A DNA stretch of 64,000 nucleotides from Mycobacterium europaeum (GCF_002102155.1 NZ_LQOU01000040.1:44033-108032), one strand, 5' to 3'; numbered from the stretch's first letter, positions 25,058-36,043 are shown. Numbers and translations: made by a program. Notes: generated from the sequence alone by a model not told the origin.

Positions 25058-26656
25058 ATGACCCGTGGCATGTCCCACCTGGAAGACAGCTCCGACCTCG
25101 TCGGCGGCCCCTACATGCGCGATCCACGCATCGGCGGGCTGGTCGACGACCCGGTGCCCACCGGGGGTGACAACCCGCACAAGGTCGCGATGCTGGGCCT
25201 CACCTTCGACGACGTCTTGCTGCTGCCCGCGGCTTCCGACGTAGTCCCCGCCAGCGCGGACACGTCCAGCCAGCTCACCAAGAAGATCCGGCTCAAGGTG
25301 CCGCTGGTCAGCTCGGCCATGGACACGGTCACCGAGTCGCGGATGGCCATCGCGATGGCCCGGGCGGGCGGCATGGGCGTGCTGCACCGCAACCTGCCCG
25401 TCGCCGAACAGGCCGGCCAGGTCGAGATGGTGAAGCGCTCCGAGGCCGGTATGGTGACCGACCCCGTCACCTGCCGCCCGGACGACACCCTGGCCCAGGT
25501 CGACGCGCTGTGCGCCCGCTTCCGCATCTCGGGCCTGCCGGTGGTCGACGACACCGGGGCGCTGGTCGGCATCATCACCAACCGCGACATGCGCTTCGAG
25601 GTCGACCAGACCCGCAAGGTCGCCGAGGTGATGACCAAGGCCCCGCTGATCACCGCCCAGGAGGGCGTGAGCGCCGACGCCGCGCTGGGGCTGTTGCGGC
25701 GCAACAAGATCGAGAAGCTGCCCGTCGTCGACGGCCACGGCCGGCTCACCGGGCTGATCACCGTCAAGGACTTCGTCAAGACCGAGCAGCACCCGCTGGC
25801 CACCAAGGACAGCGACGGACGGCTGCTGGTCGGCGCCGCGGTCGGCGTCGGCGGCGACGCCTGGGTCCGGGCGATGATGCTCGTCGACGCCGGGGCCGAC
25901 GTGTTGATCGTCGACACCGCGCACGCGCACAACCGGCTGGTGCTCGACATGGTCGGCAAGCTCAAGGCCGAGGTGGGCGAGAAGGTCGAGGTGATCGGCG
26001 GGAACGTCGCCACCCGCTCCGCGGCCCTGGCGCTGATCCACGCCGGTGCCGACGCGGTCAAGGTCGGCGTGGGGCCGGGCTCGATCTGCACCACCCGGGT
26101 GGTGGCCGGGGTCGGCGCGCCACAGATCACGGCGATCCTGGAGGCCGTCGCGGTGTGCGGGCCGGCGGGCGTGCCGGTGATCGCCGACGGCGGGCTGCAG
26201 TATTCCGGCGACATCGCCAAGGCGCTGGCCGCCGGCGCCTCCACGGCCATGCTGGGCTCGCTGCTGGCCGGCACCGCCGAGGCGCCCGGCGAGCTGATCT
26301 TCGTCAACGGCAAGCAATTCAAGAGCTACCGCGGCATGGGTTCGCTGGGCGCGATGCAGGGCAGGGGCGGGGCGAAGTCGTACTCCAAGGACCGCTACTT
26401 CGCCGACGACGCCCTGAGTGAGGACAAGTTGGTGCCGGAGGGAATCGAGGGCCGGGTGCCGTTCCGCGGCCCGCTGTCCTCGGTGATCCACCAGCTCACC
26501 GGCGGCCTGCGCGCCGCGATGGGCTACACCGGCTCGGCCACCATCGAGGCGCTGCAACAGGCGCAGTTCGTCCGGATCACCTCGGCCGGGCTGCGCGAAA
26601 GCCATCCGCACGACGTCGCCATGACCGTCGAAGCGCCGAACTACTTTGCGCGCTGA
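25058..26656 (+). CDS. guaB2: inosine-5'-monophosphate dehydrogenase GuaB2
   Basis: GuaB2 oxidises IMP to XMP with NAD+, the committed step to GMP, and is the essential mycobacterial IMPDH. The 532-aa protein has LGLTFDDVLLLPAASDVVP at the start of the barrel, two CBS domains (about residues 120-240), the catalytic Cys loop GVGPGSICTTR (about 335-345), VPVIADGGLQYSGDIAKAL, and the mobile flap YRGMGSLGAM to QGRGGAKSYSKDRYF. The ATG at 25058 follows GGAGGG and opens MTRGMSHLEDSSDLV, matching M. tuberculosis. guaB3 follows after 7 nt. Confidence 0.97.
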   Translation: MTRGMSHLEDSSDLVGGPYMRDPRIGGLVDDPVPTGGDNPHKVAMLGLTFDDVLLLPAASDVVPASADTSSQLTKKIRLKVPLVSSAMDTVTESRMAIAMARAGGMGVLHRNLPVAEQAGQVEMVKRSEAGMVTDPVTCRPDDTLAQVDALCARFRISGLPVVDDTGALVGIITNRDMRFEVDQTRKVAEVMTKAPLITAQEGVSADAALGLLRRNKIEKLPVVDGHGRLTGLITVKDFVKTEQHPLATKDSDGRLLVGAAVGVGGDAWVRAMMLVDAGADVLIVDTAHAHNRLVLDMVGKLKAEVGEKVEVIGGNVATRSAALALIHAGADAVKVGVGPGSICTTRVVAGVGAPQITAILEAVAVCGPAGVPVIADGGLQYSGDIAKALAAGASTAMLGSLLAGTAEAPGELIFVNGKQFKSYRGMGSLGAMQGRGGAKSYSKDRYFADDALSEDKLVPEGIEGRVPFRGPLSSVIHQLTGGLRAAMGYTGSATIEALQQAQFVRITSAGLRESHPHDVAMTVEAPNYFAR

Positions 26657-26663
26657 GGGCGGC

Positions 26664-27791
26664 ATGGTCGAGATCGGCATGGGCCGTAACGCCCGTCGCA
26701 CCTATGAGCTGAGCGAAGTCAGCATCGTGCCGTCGCGGCGCACCCGGTCGTCGCAGGACGTGTCGACCGCCTGGCAGCTGGACGCCTACCGGTTCGAGAT
26801 CCCGGTGGTGGCCCACCCGACCGACGCGCTGGTGTCCCCGGAGTTCGCCATCGAGCTCGGCCGCCTCGGCGGGCTGGGCGTGCTCAACGGCGAGGGGTTG
26901 ATCGGCCGGCACGCCGACGTGCAGGCCAAGATCGCCCAGCTCGTCGAGGCCGCCAGCAAGGAGCCCGAACCGTCGGCGTCGATCCGGCTGCTGCAGGAAC
27001 TGCACGCCGCGCCGCTGAACCCCGACCTGCTGGGGTCCGCGGTCGCCCGCATCCGGGAGGCCGGGGTGACCACGGCGGTGCGGGTCAGCCCGCAAAACGC
27101 CCAGGCGCTGACCCCGGTGCTGCTGCAGGCAGGCATCGACCTGCTCGTCATCCAGGGCACCATCGTGTCGGCGGAGCGGGTGGCCAGCGACGGGGAACCG
27201 CTGAACCTCAAGACCTTCATCTCCGAGCTCGACGTCCCGGTGGTGGCCGGCGGGGTGCTCGATCACCGCACCGCGCTGCACCTGATGCGCACCGGCGCCG
27301 CCGGCGTCATCGTGGGCTACGGCTCCACCCGGGGCGTGACCACCAGCGACGAGGTGCTGGGCATCAGCGTGCCGATGGCCACCGCCATCGCCGACGCCGC
27401 CGCCGCGCGGCGCGAATACCTCGACGAGACCGGCGGCCGTTACGTGCACGTGCTGGCCGACGGCGACATCCACACCTCCGGCGAGCTGGCCAAGGCGATC
27501 GCCTGCGGGGCCGACGCGGTGGTGCTCGGCACGCCGCTCGCCGAATCCGCCGAGGCCCTCGGCGAGGGCTGGTTCTGGCCGGCCGCGGCGGCGCACCCGT
27601 CGCTGCCGCGCGGGGCGTTGCTGCAGATCGCCCTCGGCGAGCGCCCGCCGCTGCAGCGGGTGCTCAACGGGCCCTCCGACGACCCGTTCGGTTCCCTCAA
27701 CCTGGTCGGCGGCCTGCGCCGGTCCATGGCCAAGGCGGGCTATTGCGACCTCAAGGAGTTCCAGAAGGTCGGGCTGACGGTCGGCGGCTGA
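26664..27791 (+). CDS. guaB3: IMP dehydrogenase-family protein GuaB3
   Basis: The 375-aa protein is an IMPDH/GMP-reductase-family barrel without CBS domains (NARRTYELSEVSIVPSRRTR, FEIPVVAHPTDALVSPEF, GLGVLNGEGL, GAAGVIVGYGSTRGVTTS). The catalytic Cys loop of GuaB2 is replaced by a region without GxCTTR, as is usual for GuaB3; M. tuberculosis GuaB3 does not act as an IMPDH and related proteins have GMP reductase activity. The ATG at 26664 gives exactly the M. tuberculosis length. It is probably co-transcribed with guaB2. Confidence 0.93.
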   Translation: MVEIGMGRNARRTYELSEVSIVPSRRTRSSQDVSTAWQLDAYRFEIPVVAHPTDALVSPEFAIELGRLGGLGVLNGEGLIGRHADVQAKIAQLVEAASKEPEPSASIRLLQELHAAPLNPDLLGSAVARIREAGVTTAVRVSPQNAQALTPVLLQAGIDLLVIQGTIVSAERVASDGEPLNLKTFISELDVPVVAGGVLDHRTALHLMRTGAAGVIVGYGSTRGVTTSDEVLGISVPMATAIADAAAARREYLDETGGRYVHVLADGDIHTSGELAKAIACGADAVVLGTPLAESAEALGEGWFWPAAAAHPSLPRGALLQIALGERPPLQRVLNGPSDDPFGSLNLVGGLRRSMAKAGYCDLKEFQKVGLTVGG

Positions 27792-27922
27792 CGGCCCGGG
27801 GGTCGCTCCGCCGAGCGTGCAGCTAGCCTCACATTCGGCGCCCAGTGTGCGGCTGGGCGCGCACTCGCGGCGGGGCCGGGGGCCGCTGGCTAGTTACCTG
27901 TGAGTAAGGCCATACTGGTGCG

Positions 27923-29668
27923 ATGAGGCCGGATTACGACGTTCTGATCATCGGTTCGGGGTTCGGGGGCAGCGTCAGCGCGCTGCGGCTGACCGAAAAG
28001 GGCTACCGCGTAGGCGTATTGGAGGCCGGGCGGCGGTTCGCCGACGAGGACTTCGCCGAGACGTCCTGGGACCTGCGCAAGTTCCTGTGGGCGCCGAGGC
28101 TGGGTTGCTACGGCATTCAGCGCATCCACCCGCTGCGCAACGTGATGATCCTGGCCGGAGCCGGGGTGGGCGGCGGCTCCCTCAACTACGCCAACACGCT
28201 CTACGTGCCGCCGGAGCCGTTCTTCAAGGACCGACAGTGGTCGCACATCACCGACTGGCGCGACGAGTTGATGCCGCACTACGAGCAGGCGAAACGCATG
28301 CTCGGGGTGGTCACGAACCCCACCTTCACCGACGCCGACCGCATCCTGAAGGAGGTCGCCGACGAGATGGGCTGCGGCGACACCTTCGTGCCCACCCCGG
28401 TCGGGGTGTTCTTCGGCCCCGACGGCAGCAAGACGCCGGGCAAGACCGTGCCGGACCCGTACTTCGGTGGCGCGGGACCGGAGCGCACCGGCTGCCTGGA
28501 GTGCGGTTGCTGCATGACGGGCTGCCGCTACGGCGCCAAGAACACGCTGCTGAAGAACTACCTCGGCCTAGCCGAATCGGCTGGGGCGCAAGTGATCCCG
28601 ATGACCACGGTCAAGGGCTTCGGTCAGCGGTCCGACGGGATGTGGGAGGTCCGCACCGTGCGCACCGGCAGCTGGCTGCGCAGGGACCGGCGCACCTACA
28701 CCGCGACGCACCTGATCCTGGCGGCGGGCACGTGGGGCACGCAGCACCTGCTGTTCAAGATGCGCGACAAGGGCAAGCTGCCGCGGCTCTCCGAGAGGCT
28801 GGGCGTGCTGACCCGCACCAACTCCGAGTCCATCGTCGGCGCCGGCAAGCTCGAGGTCGACCCCAACCTGGACCTGACGCACGGGGTGGCGATCACGTCG
28901 TCGATCCATCCGACCTCGGACACCCACATCGAACCCTGCCGCTACGGCAAGGGCTCCAACGCGATGGGCTTGTTGCAGACGCTGATGACCGACGGCCCTG
29001 GGCCCGAGGGGCCCGATGAAACCTTCGTGCCGCGCTGGAAGCAGTTGCTGGACCAGGCCCGCGAGGACCCGCGCCGCATGATGCGGATGCTCAACGTCCA
29101 CCAGTGGAGCGAGCGCACCCTGATCGCCCTGGTCATGCAGCACCTGGACAACTCGATCACCACTTACACCAAGCGCGGGAAGCTCGGCATCCGCTGGTAC
29201 ACCAGCAAGCAGGGACACGGGGAGCCCAACCCGACCTGGATCCCGGTCGGGAACAGGGTCACCCGGCGCATCGCCGAGAAGGTCGACGGCGTGGCCGGCG
29301 GCACCTGGGGCGAGCTGTTCAACATCCCGCTGACCGCGCACTTCCTCGGCGGCGCGGCGATCGGCGACGGCCCCGAGCACGGCGTGATCGACCCCTACCA
29401 CCGGGTCTACGGCTACCCCACGATGTTCGTGGTGGACGGCGCGGCGATCTCGGCGAACATGGGCGTCAACCCGTCGCTGTCGATCACCGCGCAGGCCGAA
29501 CGGGCCGCGTCGCTGTGGCCGAACAAGGGCGAGAGCGATCAGCGCCCGCCGCAGGGCCAGCCGTATCGCCGGTTGGACCCGATCGCGCCGGAACACCCGG
29601 TCGTGCCGGCCACCGCGCCCGGTGCGCTGCGCTGGTTGCCGATCACGCCGGTGTCCTCGGCCGGCTAG
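27923..29668 (+). CDS. choD: cholesterol oxidase-like GMC oxidoreductase ChoD
   Basis: The 581-aa flavoprotein has the FAD-binding GSGFGGSVSALRL near the N-terminus, then the GMC-family GAGVGGGSLNYANTLYVPP (about residues 77-95) and the C-terminal NIPLTAHFLGGAAIGDGPEHG and VVDGAAISANMGVNPSLSI. A Cys-rich stretch, TGCLECGCCMTGCRYGAKN (about 190-208), is also present in the mycobacterial orthologue Rv3409c. ChoD is annotated as a cholesterol oxidase, but in M. tuberculosis the main 3-beta oxidation is done by another enzyme, so the true substrate is uncertain. The start is the ATG at 27923. Confidence 0.9.
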   Translation: MRPDYDVLIIGSGFGGSVSALRLTEKGYRVGVLEAGRRFADEDFAETSWDLRKFLWAPRLGCYGIQRIHPLRNVMILAGAGVGGGSLNYANTLYVPPEPFFKDRQWSHITDWRDELMPHYEQAKRMLGVVTNPTFTDADRILKEVADEMGCGDTFVPTPVGVFFGPDGSKTPGKTVPDPYFGGAGPERTGCLECGCCMTGCRYGAKNTLLKNYLGLAESAGAQVIPMTTVKGFGQRSDGMWEVRTVRTGSWLRRDRRTYTATHLILAAGTWGTQHLLFKMRDKGKLPRLSERLGVLTRTNSESIVGAGKLEVDPNLDLTHGVAITSSIHPTSDTHIEPCRYGKGSNAMGLLQTLMTDGPGPEGPDETFVPRWKQLLDQAREDPRRMMRMLNVHQWSERTLIALVMQHLDNSITTYTKRGKLGIRWYTSKQGHGEPNPTWIPVGNRVTRRIAEKVDGVAGGTWGELFNIPLTAHFLGGAAIGDGPEHGVIDPYHRVYGYPTMFVVDGAAISANMGVNPSLSITAQAERAASLWPNKGESDQRPPQGQPYRRLDPIAPEHPVVPATAPGALRWLPITPVSSAG

Positions 29669-29751
29669 CTGCGCCTAGCTCGCGATCGCCTCGCTGGTTG
29701 GTCGGTCGGCGACCCGCCGCGCTCGGCTGCGCCTAGCTCGCGATCGCCTCG
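29668..29751. repeat. 26-bp direct repeat at the 3' end of the alkylsulfatase gene, part of a dispersed GC-rich repeat
   Basis: GCTGCGCCTAGCTCGCGATC (first 20 of 26 bases) occurs identically at 29668-29693 and 29726-29751. The second copy covers the last codons and stop of the gene at 29733; the first lies between the convergent choD and alkylsulfatase stops. Read on the minus strand, the unit GGCGATCGCGAG to GCGCGGCGGGTCGCC is about 85% like the 49-bp repeat at 44177-44282, so this is a dispersed element. Confidence 0.7.
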
Positions 29752-30635
29752 AGGGGTGCGCCGCTGACCACGCGGCTGCGCTGTCCGTGCACGTCCACGG
29801 GCACGTCGCCCATCAGCGTGACGCGGTGCATCAGCCGGGGCTGGTCGTCGTAGTCGTCGATGGCCCGGTGCTGGGTGGCCCGGTTGTCCCAGATGGCGAC
29901 GTCACCCGGTGCCCAGTTCCAGCGAATCGTGTTCTCCGGCTGGGTGATTCGCCGCTGCAGCAGTTCCAGCAGCACGCTTGATTCGTAGCTGTCCAGGCCG
30001 ACGAAGCTGCGCACGAAGTCGCCGGCCAGCAGGGTGCGTTCGCCGGTCTCCGGGTGCACCCGCACCACCGGGTGTTCGGTCCGGAAGTCCGGCTTCTCGA
30101 AGGCCTGGCGGAACGCGCGCTGCGCGTCGCTCATCGCCGGCACGGATTCGCCGGTCACGTAGTCGTAGCGGTTGGTGTGCAGCGCCCACAGGTCTTCGAC
30201 CAGGCCCTTGAGCGCCTCGGGCAGGTGCTCGTAGGCGGCGGCGGTGTTCGTCCACAGCGTGGAGCCGCCGTAGCGGGGCAGGGTGACGGCGCGCAGGATC
30301 GATGCCGCGGGGTAGTTGGCGACGAACGTGACGTCGGTGTGCCAGCGGTTGGCCTTGCCGTACTCGGAGTTGATCGGCGTGATGACCGGCGCGTTCTTGG
30401 CGGCGAGCACCTCGGCGGCCGGGTGGCCGACGGGCGTGCCCAGCAGGCCGGCGAAGGCCAACTGCGCCTGGTCGTCGAGGTGGTGCTGGTGGCGGAAGAA
30501 GATCACCTTGTGGGCCAACAGCGCCTGGCGGATCTTTTCGATCGCCTCGGGGGCGAGGTCGCCGCCGAGGCGCACGCCGTCGATCCTGGCGCCGATGCGG
30601 CTCCCCAGCTTGGTGACTGTGATCTGACCTGTCAT
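29733..30635 (-). CDS. Fe(II)/2-oxoglutarate-dependent alkylsulfatase (Rv3406 orthologue)
   Basis: The 300-aa TauD-family dioxygenase has the metal ligands in NRWHTDVTF (HxD, about residues 96-98) and the distal His in RATQHRAIDDY (about 256), with the 2-oxoglutarate-binding Arg in RLMHRVT. The M. tuberculosis orthologue is a type II alkylsulfatase that cleaves alkyl sulfates such as 2-ethylhexyl sulfate and inactivates carboxyquinoxaline DprE1 inhibitors when overproduced. It is divergent from a TetR gene, with two palindromic operators between them. The start is the ATG at 30635. Confidence 0.92.
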   Translation of the reverse strand: MTGQITVTKLGSRIGARIDGVRLGGDLAPEAIEKIRQALLAHKVIFFRHQHHLDDQAQLAFAGLLGTPVGHPAAEVLAAKNAPVITPINSEYGKANRWHTDVTFVANYPAASILRAVTLPRYGGSTLWTNTAAAYEHLPEALKGLVEDLWALHTNRYDYVTGESVPAMSDAQRAFRQAFEKPDFRTEHPVVRVHPETGERTLLAGDFVRSFVGLDSYESSVLLELLQRRITQPENTIRWNWAPGDVAIWDNRATQHRAIDDYDDQPRLMHRVTLMGDVPVDVHGQRSRVVSGAPLEAIAS

Positions 30636-30661
30636 TTTCTTCGATCCTAGTGTGATGGTCT

Positions 30662-30703
30662 GTAGTCAACTGACTACATCGAGTACTGTAGTCACATGAC
30701 TAC
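30662..30703. promoter_or_regulatory. paired TetR operators between the alkylsulfatase and TetR genes
   Basis: GTAGTC-AACT-GACTAC (30662-30677) and GTAGTC-ACAT-GACTAC (30688-30703) are two palindromes with perfect 6-bp arms whose centres are 26 bp apart. The second covers the TetR start codon (ATG at 30696). Two dimers bound here would block both divergent promoters. In M. tuberculosis Rv3405c represses Rv3406 through this intergenic region. Confidence 0.85.
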
Positions 30704-31262
30704 GGGTTCCGCAAGTGGCCGCGCGAACATGCCCACGGGGCGCGCCGAGGTGGCTGCGGCCATCCTCGAGGCCGCCACCGACCTGTTCGCCGAACGCGGG
30801 CCCGCCGCGACCTCGATCCGCGACATCGCCGCCCGGTCCAACGTCAATCATGGGCTGGTGTTCCGGCACTTCGGCACCAAGGAGAATCTGGTCGGCGCCG
30901 TGCTCGATCACCTGGGCACCAACCTGACCGCGCTGCTCGACGCCGGGGCGCCCGCCGACGAACTGGACCGGGCGCTGGACCGGCAGATGCGCGTGATGGC
31001 CCGCACCGTGCTCGACGGGTATCCGGCGGGGCAGCTGCAGAAGCGCTTCCCCAACATCGCGGCGCTCCTCGAGTGGGTGCTCCCGCTCTACCACAACGAG
31101 ACCGAGGGACGGCTGGCCGTCGCCAACGCCCTTGCGCTGCAATTCGGTTGGCGGCTCTTCGCGCCGATCCTGCGGTCGGCGACCGGAATCGAGGAGTTGA
31201 CGGACGCCGAGATCCGTCAGGCCACCGGCGCCGAGGTGGGGCGGATCCTCAATCCGGGCTGA
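30696..31262 (+). CDS. TetR-family repressor (Rv3405c orthologue)
   Basis: The 188-aa protein has an N-terminal TetR helix-turn-helix (ILEAATDLFAERGPAATSIR then NVNHGLVFRHFGTKENLV, about residues 22-68) and a helical ligand domain. The ligand is unknown. It lies divergently from the alkylsulfatase gene, with tandem GTAGTC-N4-GACTAC palindromes in the 60-nt gap, one over its own start codon, so it should repress both itself and the sulfatase. It ends 3 nt from the stop of the convergent GH65 gene. Confidence 0.92.
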   Translation: MTTGSASGRANMPTGRAEVAAAILEAATDLFAERGPAATSIRDIAARSNVNHGLVFRHFGTKENLVGAVLDHLGTNLTALLDAGAPADELDRALDRQMRVMARTVLDGYPAGQLQKRFPNIAALLEWVLPLYHNETEGRLAVANALALQFGWRLFAPILRSATGIEELTDAEIRQATGAEVGRILNPG

Positions 31263-31265
31263 CGC

Positions 31266-33632
31266 TCACTTGTCGCGGGTGAGCGCCCGGCGGTGGAGTG
31301 GCTCGCGGCCCGGTGGCTGCTGTGGCGGCGGCAACAGCGGCTTGCGCGGTTGCACGGCAATGGTTTTCGGCGCGTCGGTGCTCAGGGTGACCTCCTCGCC
31401 CGCGTGCCGGATGGTCAGCTGGCCGCCCGGGCCGTCGCGCACCGTGTAGGTGACTTCGGAATGGTTCACGTCGACGGTCACCCGGAAGTCGCGCCACCTA
31501 AGCCGGAACCGCAGCCGTGAAATGCCGTCGGGCAGGGCGGGATTCAGTGACAGGATGCCCTCGTCGTCGCGCAGGCCGCCGAAGCCGCCCACCAGCGCCG
31601 TCCAGGCGCCGGCGAGCGAGGCCATGTGCAGGCCGTCGCGGGTGTTGTGGTGCAGATCGCGCAGGTCGATCAGCCCGGCCTCGTACGCATAGTCGTGCGC
31701 CAGTTCCAGGTGCCCGACCTCGGCGCACATCACCGCCTGGGTGCAGGCGGACAACGACGAGTCGCGCACCATGCGCCGCTCGTAGTAGTCGACGTTGCGC
31801 GCCTTCTGCTCCGGGGTGAACGCGTGGCTCTGCCACTGCATCGCCAGCACCAGGTCGGCCTGCTTGATCACCTGCGCGGGATAGAGCCGCACGTAGGGGT
31901 CGTGCAGCAGCAACGGGTAGGCGTGGTTCTCCTTGAAGTCCCATTCGGCCAGGGTGGTGAAGCCCTCGCACTGCTGATGGACCCCCAGGCCGGTGTCGTA
32001 GGGGACGTTGGCGGCGTCGGCGGCGTCGCGCCACGACGCCGTCTCCTCGGTGGTGACGCCCATCGCCTCCGCGGCCTCGGGGTGGCGGTTGCAGGCCTCG
32101 GCCGCGGTGCGCAGGTTGTGCGCGGCCATCAGGTTGGTGAAGACGTTGTCGCGCACGATCGCCGTGTACTCGTCGGGGCCGGTGACGCCGTCGAGGTGCC
32201 AGACGCCGTGCCGGTCGTGATGGCCGAGGGAGACCCAGAGCCGGGCGGTCTCCACGAGTACCCCGAGGCCGCAACATTTTTCGAGTTCCTCGTCGCCGGT
32301 GACGATGCGGTACCGCTCGAAGGCCATGGCGATGTCGGCGTTGATGTGCCAGGCCGCGGTGCCGGCGGGCCAATAGGCCGAGCACTCCTGCCCGCGGATG
32401 GTCCGCCACGGGAAGCTGGCGCCGCGCAGGCCGAGCTCGGCCGCCCGCTCCTTGGCCAGGTCCAGGGTGGACGCCCGCCACCGCAGGGCGTCGGCCACCG
32501 CATGCGGCGCGGTGTAGGTGAGCACCGGCAGCACGTAACTCTCGGTGTCCCAGAAGGCGTGACCGTCATAGCCGGTTCCGGTGAGCCCCTTGGCCGGGAT
32601 CGCGCGGCGCTCGGCGCGCGCGCTGGCCTGCAACAGGTGGAAAAGCCCGAACCGCACCGCTTGCTGGGATTCGGGGTCGCCCTCGACCTCGACGTCCGCG
32701 CTGTCCCAGAAGTCGTCCAGATATTTCCGCTGCGCGTCCAGCAGGCCCTGCCATCCGCTGTAGCGGGCGCTGTGGATGGCGGCGGCGGCCTGGTCGCGCA
32801 GCGCGGGGCGCGACCGCATGCTGGACCAGCCGTACGCCAGGTACTTGACGATGCGCAGCTTCTGCCCGGCGCGCAGCCCGCAGATGACCGTGGTCCGCGC
32901 CAGGTCGTCGCGGGCGTCGGTGCTGAACTCGACGCGGCCGGGCACGTCGATCTCGTGATCCATCGCGGCCGCCATCATCAGGGCGCTGCTACGGGTGCGG
33001 TGCATGAGAAGCGCGCCGGTCTCGGTGTTCTCGTGGTCGACGGCCACCAGCGGACTCTCCAGAATCGCCGACACCCGCGGGTCACCCGAGGTCTGGGGCT
33101 GGTCCTCGTTGGTGACCAGTTCGGACTGCACCGTCACGCGCACGAACTCGCCGACCGCCTCCACGACGTATTCGAGGGCGGCGACGCCGCGCTGCACCAG
33201 CGACACCAGCCGGGTGGACACCAGCCTGATCTCCTTGCCCGCGGGGGAGCGCCAGTGCGCGCTGCGCGTCATCGTCCCCGCGCGCATGTCGAGAACCCTT
33301 TCGTGCGAAAGCAATTCGCCGTACCGGACGTCGAACGGCTCGTCCTCGACCAGCAGGCGGATGATCTTGCCGTTGGTGACGTCGACGATGGTCTGGCCGG
33401 CTTCGGGGTAGCCGTAGCCGGCCTCGGCGTAGGGCAGCGGCCGGATCTCGTAGAAGGAGTTCAGGTAGGTGCCGGGCAGGCCGTAGGGCTCGCCCTCGTC
33501 GAGGTTGCCGCGCAGCCCGATGTGCCCGTTGGACAGGGTGAACAGGGACTCGGACTGGGCCAACAAGTTCAGGTCGAGCTGCGTTTCAGAGACGTGCCAG
33601 GGGTCGACGGGAAAGGCTTCGTCGGTGATCAT
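31266..33632 (-). CDS. GH65-family glycoside phosphorylase/hydrolase (Rv3401 orthologue)
   Basis: GH65 enzymes phosphorolyse or hydrolyse alpha-glucosidic disaccharides such as trehalose, maltose or kojibiose. The 788-aa protein has an N-terminal beta-sandwich (HVSETQLDLNLLAQSESLFT, LSNGHIGLRGN), the barrel with FWDTESYVLPVL and the catalytic Glu in GVTGPDEYTA, and the helix CEGFTTLAEWDFKEN. Its stop overlaps nothing, but its start overlaps the upstream gene for a beta-phosphoglucomutase-like protein by 4 nt (ATGA at 33632-33629). That pairing supports a phosphorylase making beta-glucose 1-phosphate for conversion to glucose 6-phosphate. The Arg/Pro-rich C-terminus is species-variable. Confidence 0.9.
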   Translation of the reverse strand: MITDEAFPVDPWHVSETQLDLNLLAQSESLFTLSNGHIGLRGNLDEGEPYGLPGTYLNSFYEIRPLPYAEAGYGYPEAGQTIVDVTNGKIIRLLVEDEPFDVRYGELLSHERVLDMRAGTMTRSAHWRSPAGKEIRLVSTRLVSLVQRGVAALEYVVEAVGEFVRVTVQSELVTNEDQPQTSGDPRVSAILESPLVAVDHENTETGALLMHRTRSSALMMAAAMDHEIDVPGRVEFSTDARDDLARTTVICGLRAGQKLRIVKYLAYGWSSMRSRPALRDQAAAAIHSARYSGWQGLLDAQRKYLDDFWDSADVEVEGDPESQQAVRFGLFHLLQASARAERRAIPAKGLTGTGYDGHAFWDTESYVLPVLTYTAPHAVADALRWRASTLDLAKERAAELGLRGASFPWRTIRGQECSAYWPAGTAAWHINADIAMAFERYRIVTGDEELEKCCGLGVLVETARLWVSLGHHDRHGVWHLDGVTGPDEYTAIVRDNVFTNLMAAHNLRTAAEACNRHPEAAEAMGVTTEETASWRDAADAANVPYDTGLGVHQQCEGFTTLAEWDFKENHAYPLLLHDPYVRLYPAQVIKQADLVLAMQWQSHAFTPEQKARNVDYYERRMVRDSSLSACTQAVMCAEVGHLELAHDYAYEAGLIDLRDLHHNTRDGLHMASLAGAWTALVGGFGGLRDDEGILSLNPALPDGISRLRFRLRWRDFRVTVDVNHSEVTYTVRDGPGGQLTIRHAGEEVTLSTDAPKTIAVQPRKPLLPPPQQPPGREPLHRRALTRDK

Positions 33633-34369
33633 GACGGCAGCAGCTCGGCGAGGTCGGTGACCACCACGTCGGCGCCGTTGCGGCGCAGATCCTCGGCCTG
33701 GCCCACCCGGTCGACGCCCACCACGTAGCCGAAGTTTCCGGCGTGCCCGGCCTGCACGCCCGAGATCGCGTCCTCGAACACGGCCGCGGCGTCGGCGCCG
33801 ACGCCGAGCAACTCGGCCCCGCGTAGGTAGGAGTCGGGGGCCGGCTTGCCGGCGATGTGCTCGTCGCGCAGCGTCACACCGTCCACCCGCTTCTGGATGA
33901 ACCGGTCCAGACCGGTGATCTCGAGGACGTCGCGGGTGTTGGCGCTCGAGGACACCACCGCGATGCCCAGGCCGGCCGCCGAGGCCGCCTCCAGGTATCG
34001 CCGCGACCCCTCGAAAACCTCGACGCCGTCCTTGCGCAGGATCCGTTGGAACATCTCGTTCTTGCGGTTGCCCAGGCCGTAGATGGTCTCGGCGTCCCCC
34101 GGATCGTCGGGATCGCCGTCGGGCAGCTCGATCCCGCGGCTCTGCAGAAACGACCGGACCCCGTCCTCGCGCTTCTTGCCGTCCACGTATTTGCGGTAGT
34201 CGGCGGCCGCGTCGAAGGGGACGAATTCCTCCCCGGTGCGCTTGGCCCGCTCCGACAGGTAGTCGTCGAACATGGCCTTCCAGGCCTTGGTGTGCACGCT
34301 GGCGGTGTCGGTGAGCACACCGTCGAGGTCGAACAGACAGGCGTGCACCTTCTCGGGCAGACCCAGCAT
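33629..34369 (-). CDS. HAD-family beta-phosphoglucomutase-like protein (Rv3400 orthologue)
   Basis: The 246-aa protein has the HAD nucleophile motif LFDLDGVLTDTA (about residues 12-23), a cap domain (HTKAWKAMFDDYL, YVDGKKREDGVRSFL), motif II VVSSS, the Lys of motif III (GKPAPDSYLRGAELLGV) and motif IV VFEDAISGVQAG. These are the features of beta-phosphoglucomutase, which turns beta-glucose 1-phosphate into glucose 6-phosphate. It is translationally coupled to the downstream GH65 gene (ATGA overlap). The start is the ATG at 34369. Confidence 0.9.
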   Translation of the reverse strand: MLGLPEKVHACLFDLDGVLTDTASVHTKAWKAMFDDYLSERAKRTGEEFVPFDAAADYRKYVDGKKREDGVRSFLQSRGIELPDGDPDDPGDAETIYGLGNRKNEMFQRILRKDGVEVFEGSRRYLEAASAAGLGIAVVSSSANTRDVLEITGLDRFIQKRVDGVTLRDEHIAGKPAPDSYLRGAELLGVGADAAAVFEDAISGVQAGHAGNFGYVVGVDRVGQAEDLRRNGADVVVTDLAELLPS

Positions 34370-34483
34370 GGGGACTCGCTTCCTGGTCTGAGCGGACTAG
34401 TCAAGCGATACCCACTCCATCATGCCGACATGTCTGTCGCCAGCGTTGGGGGGCGGACAACGGCGGCCACTAAGCTGGCTGCC

Positions 34484-36043
<1,560 letters not shown>

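Noticed and set aside
27800..27890. Possible inverted repeat between guaB3 and choD
   Set aside because: The arms match only partly (CCGCCGAGCGTGC against GCGCGCACTCGCGGCGG), too weak to list as a feature by itself.
33857..34483. N-terminal extension of guaA by about 200 residues
   Set aside because: The extension is antisense to the HAD gene, and GuaA homologues start at the VETPSPRPVLVVDFG region.
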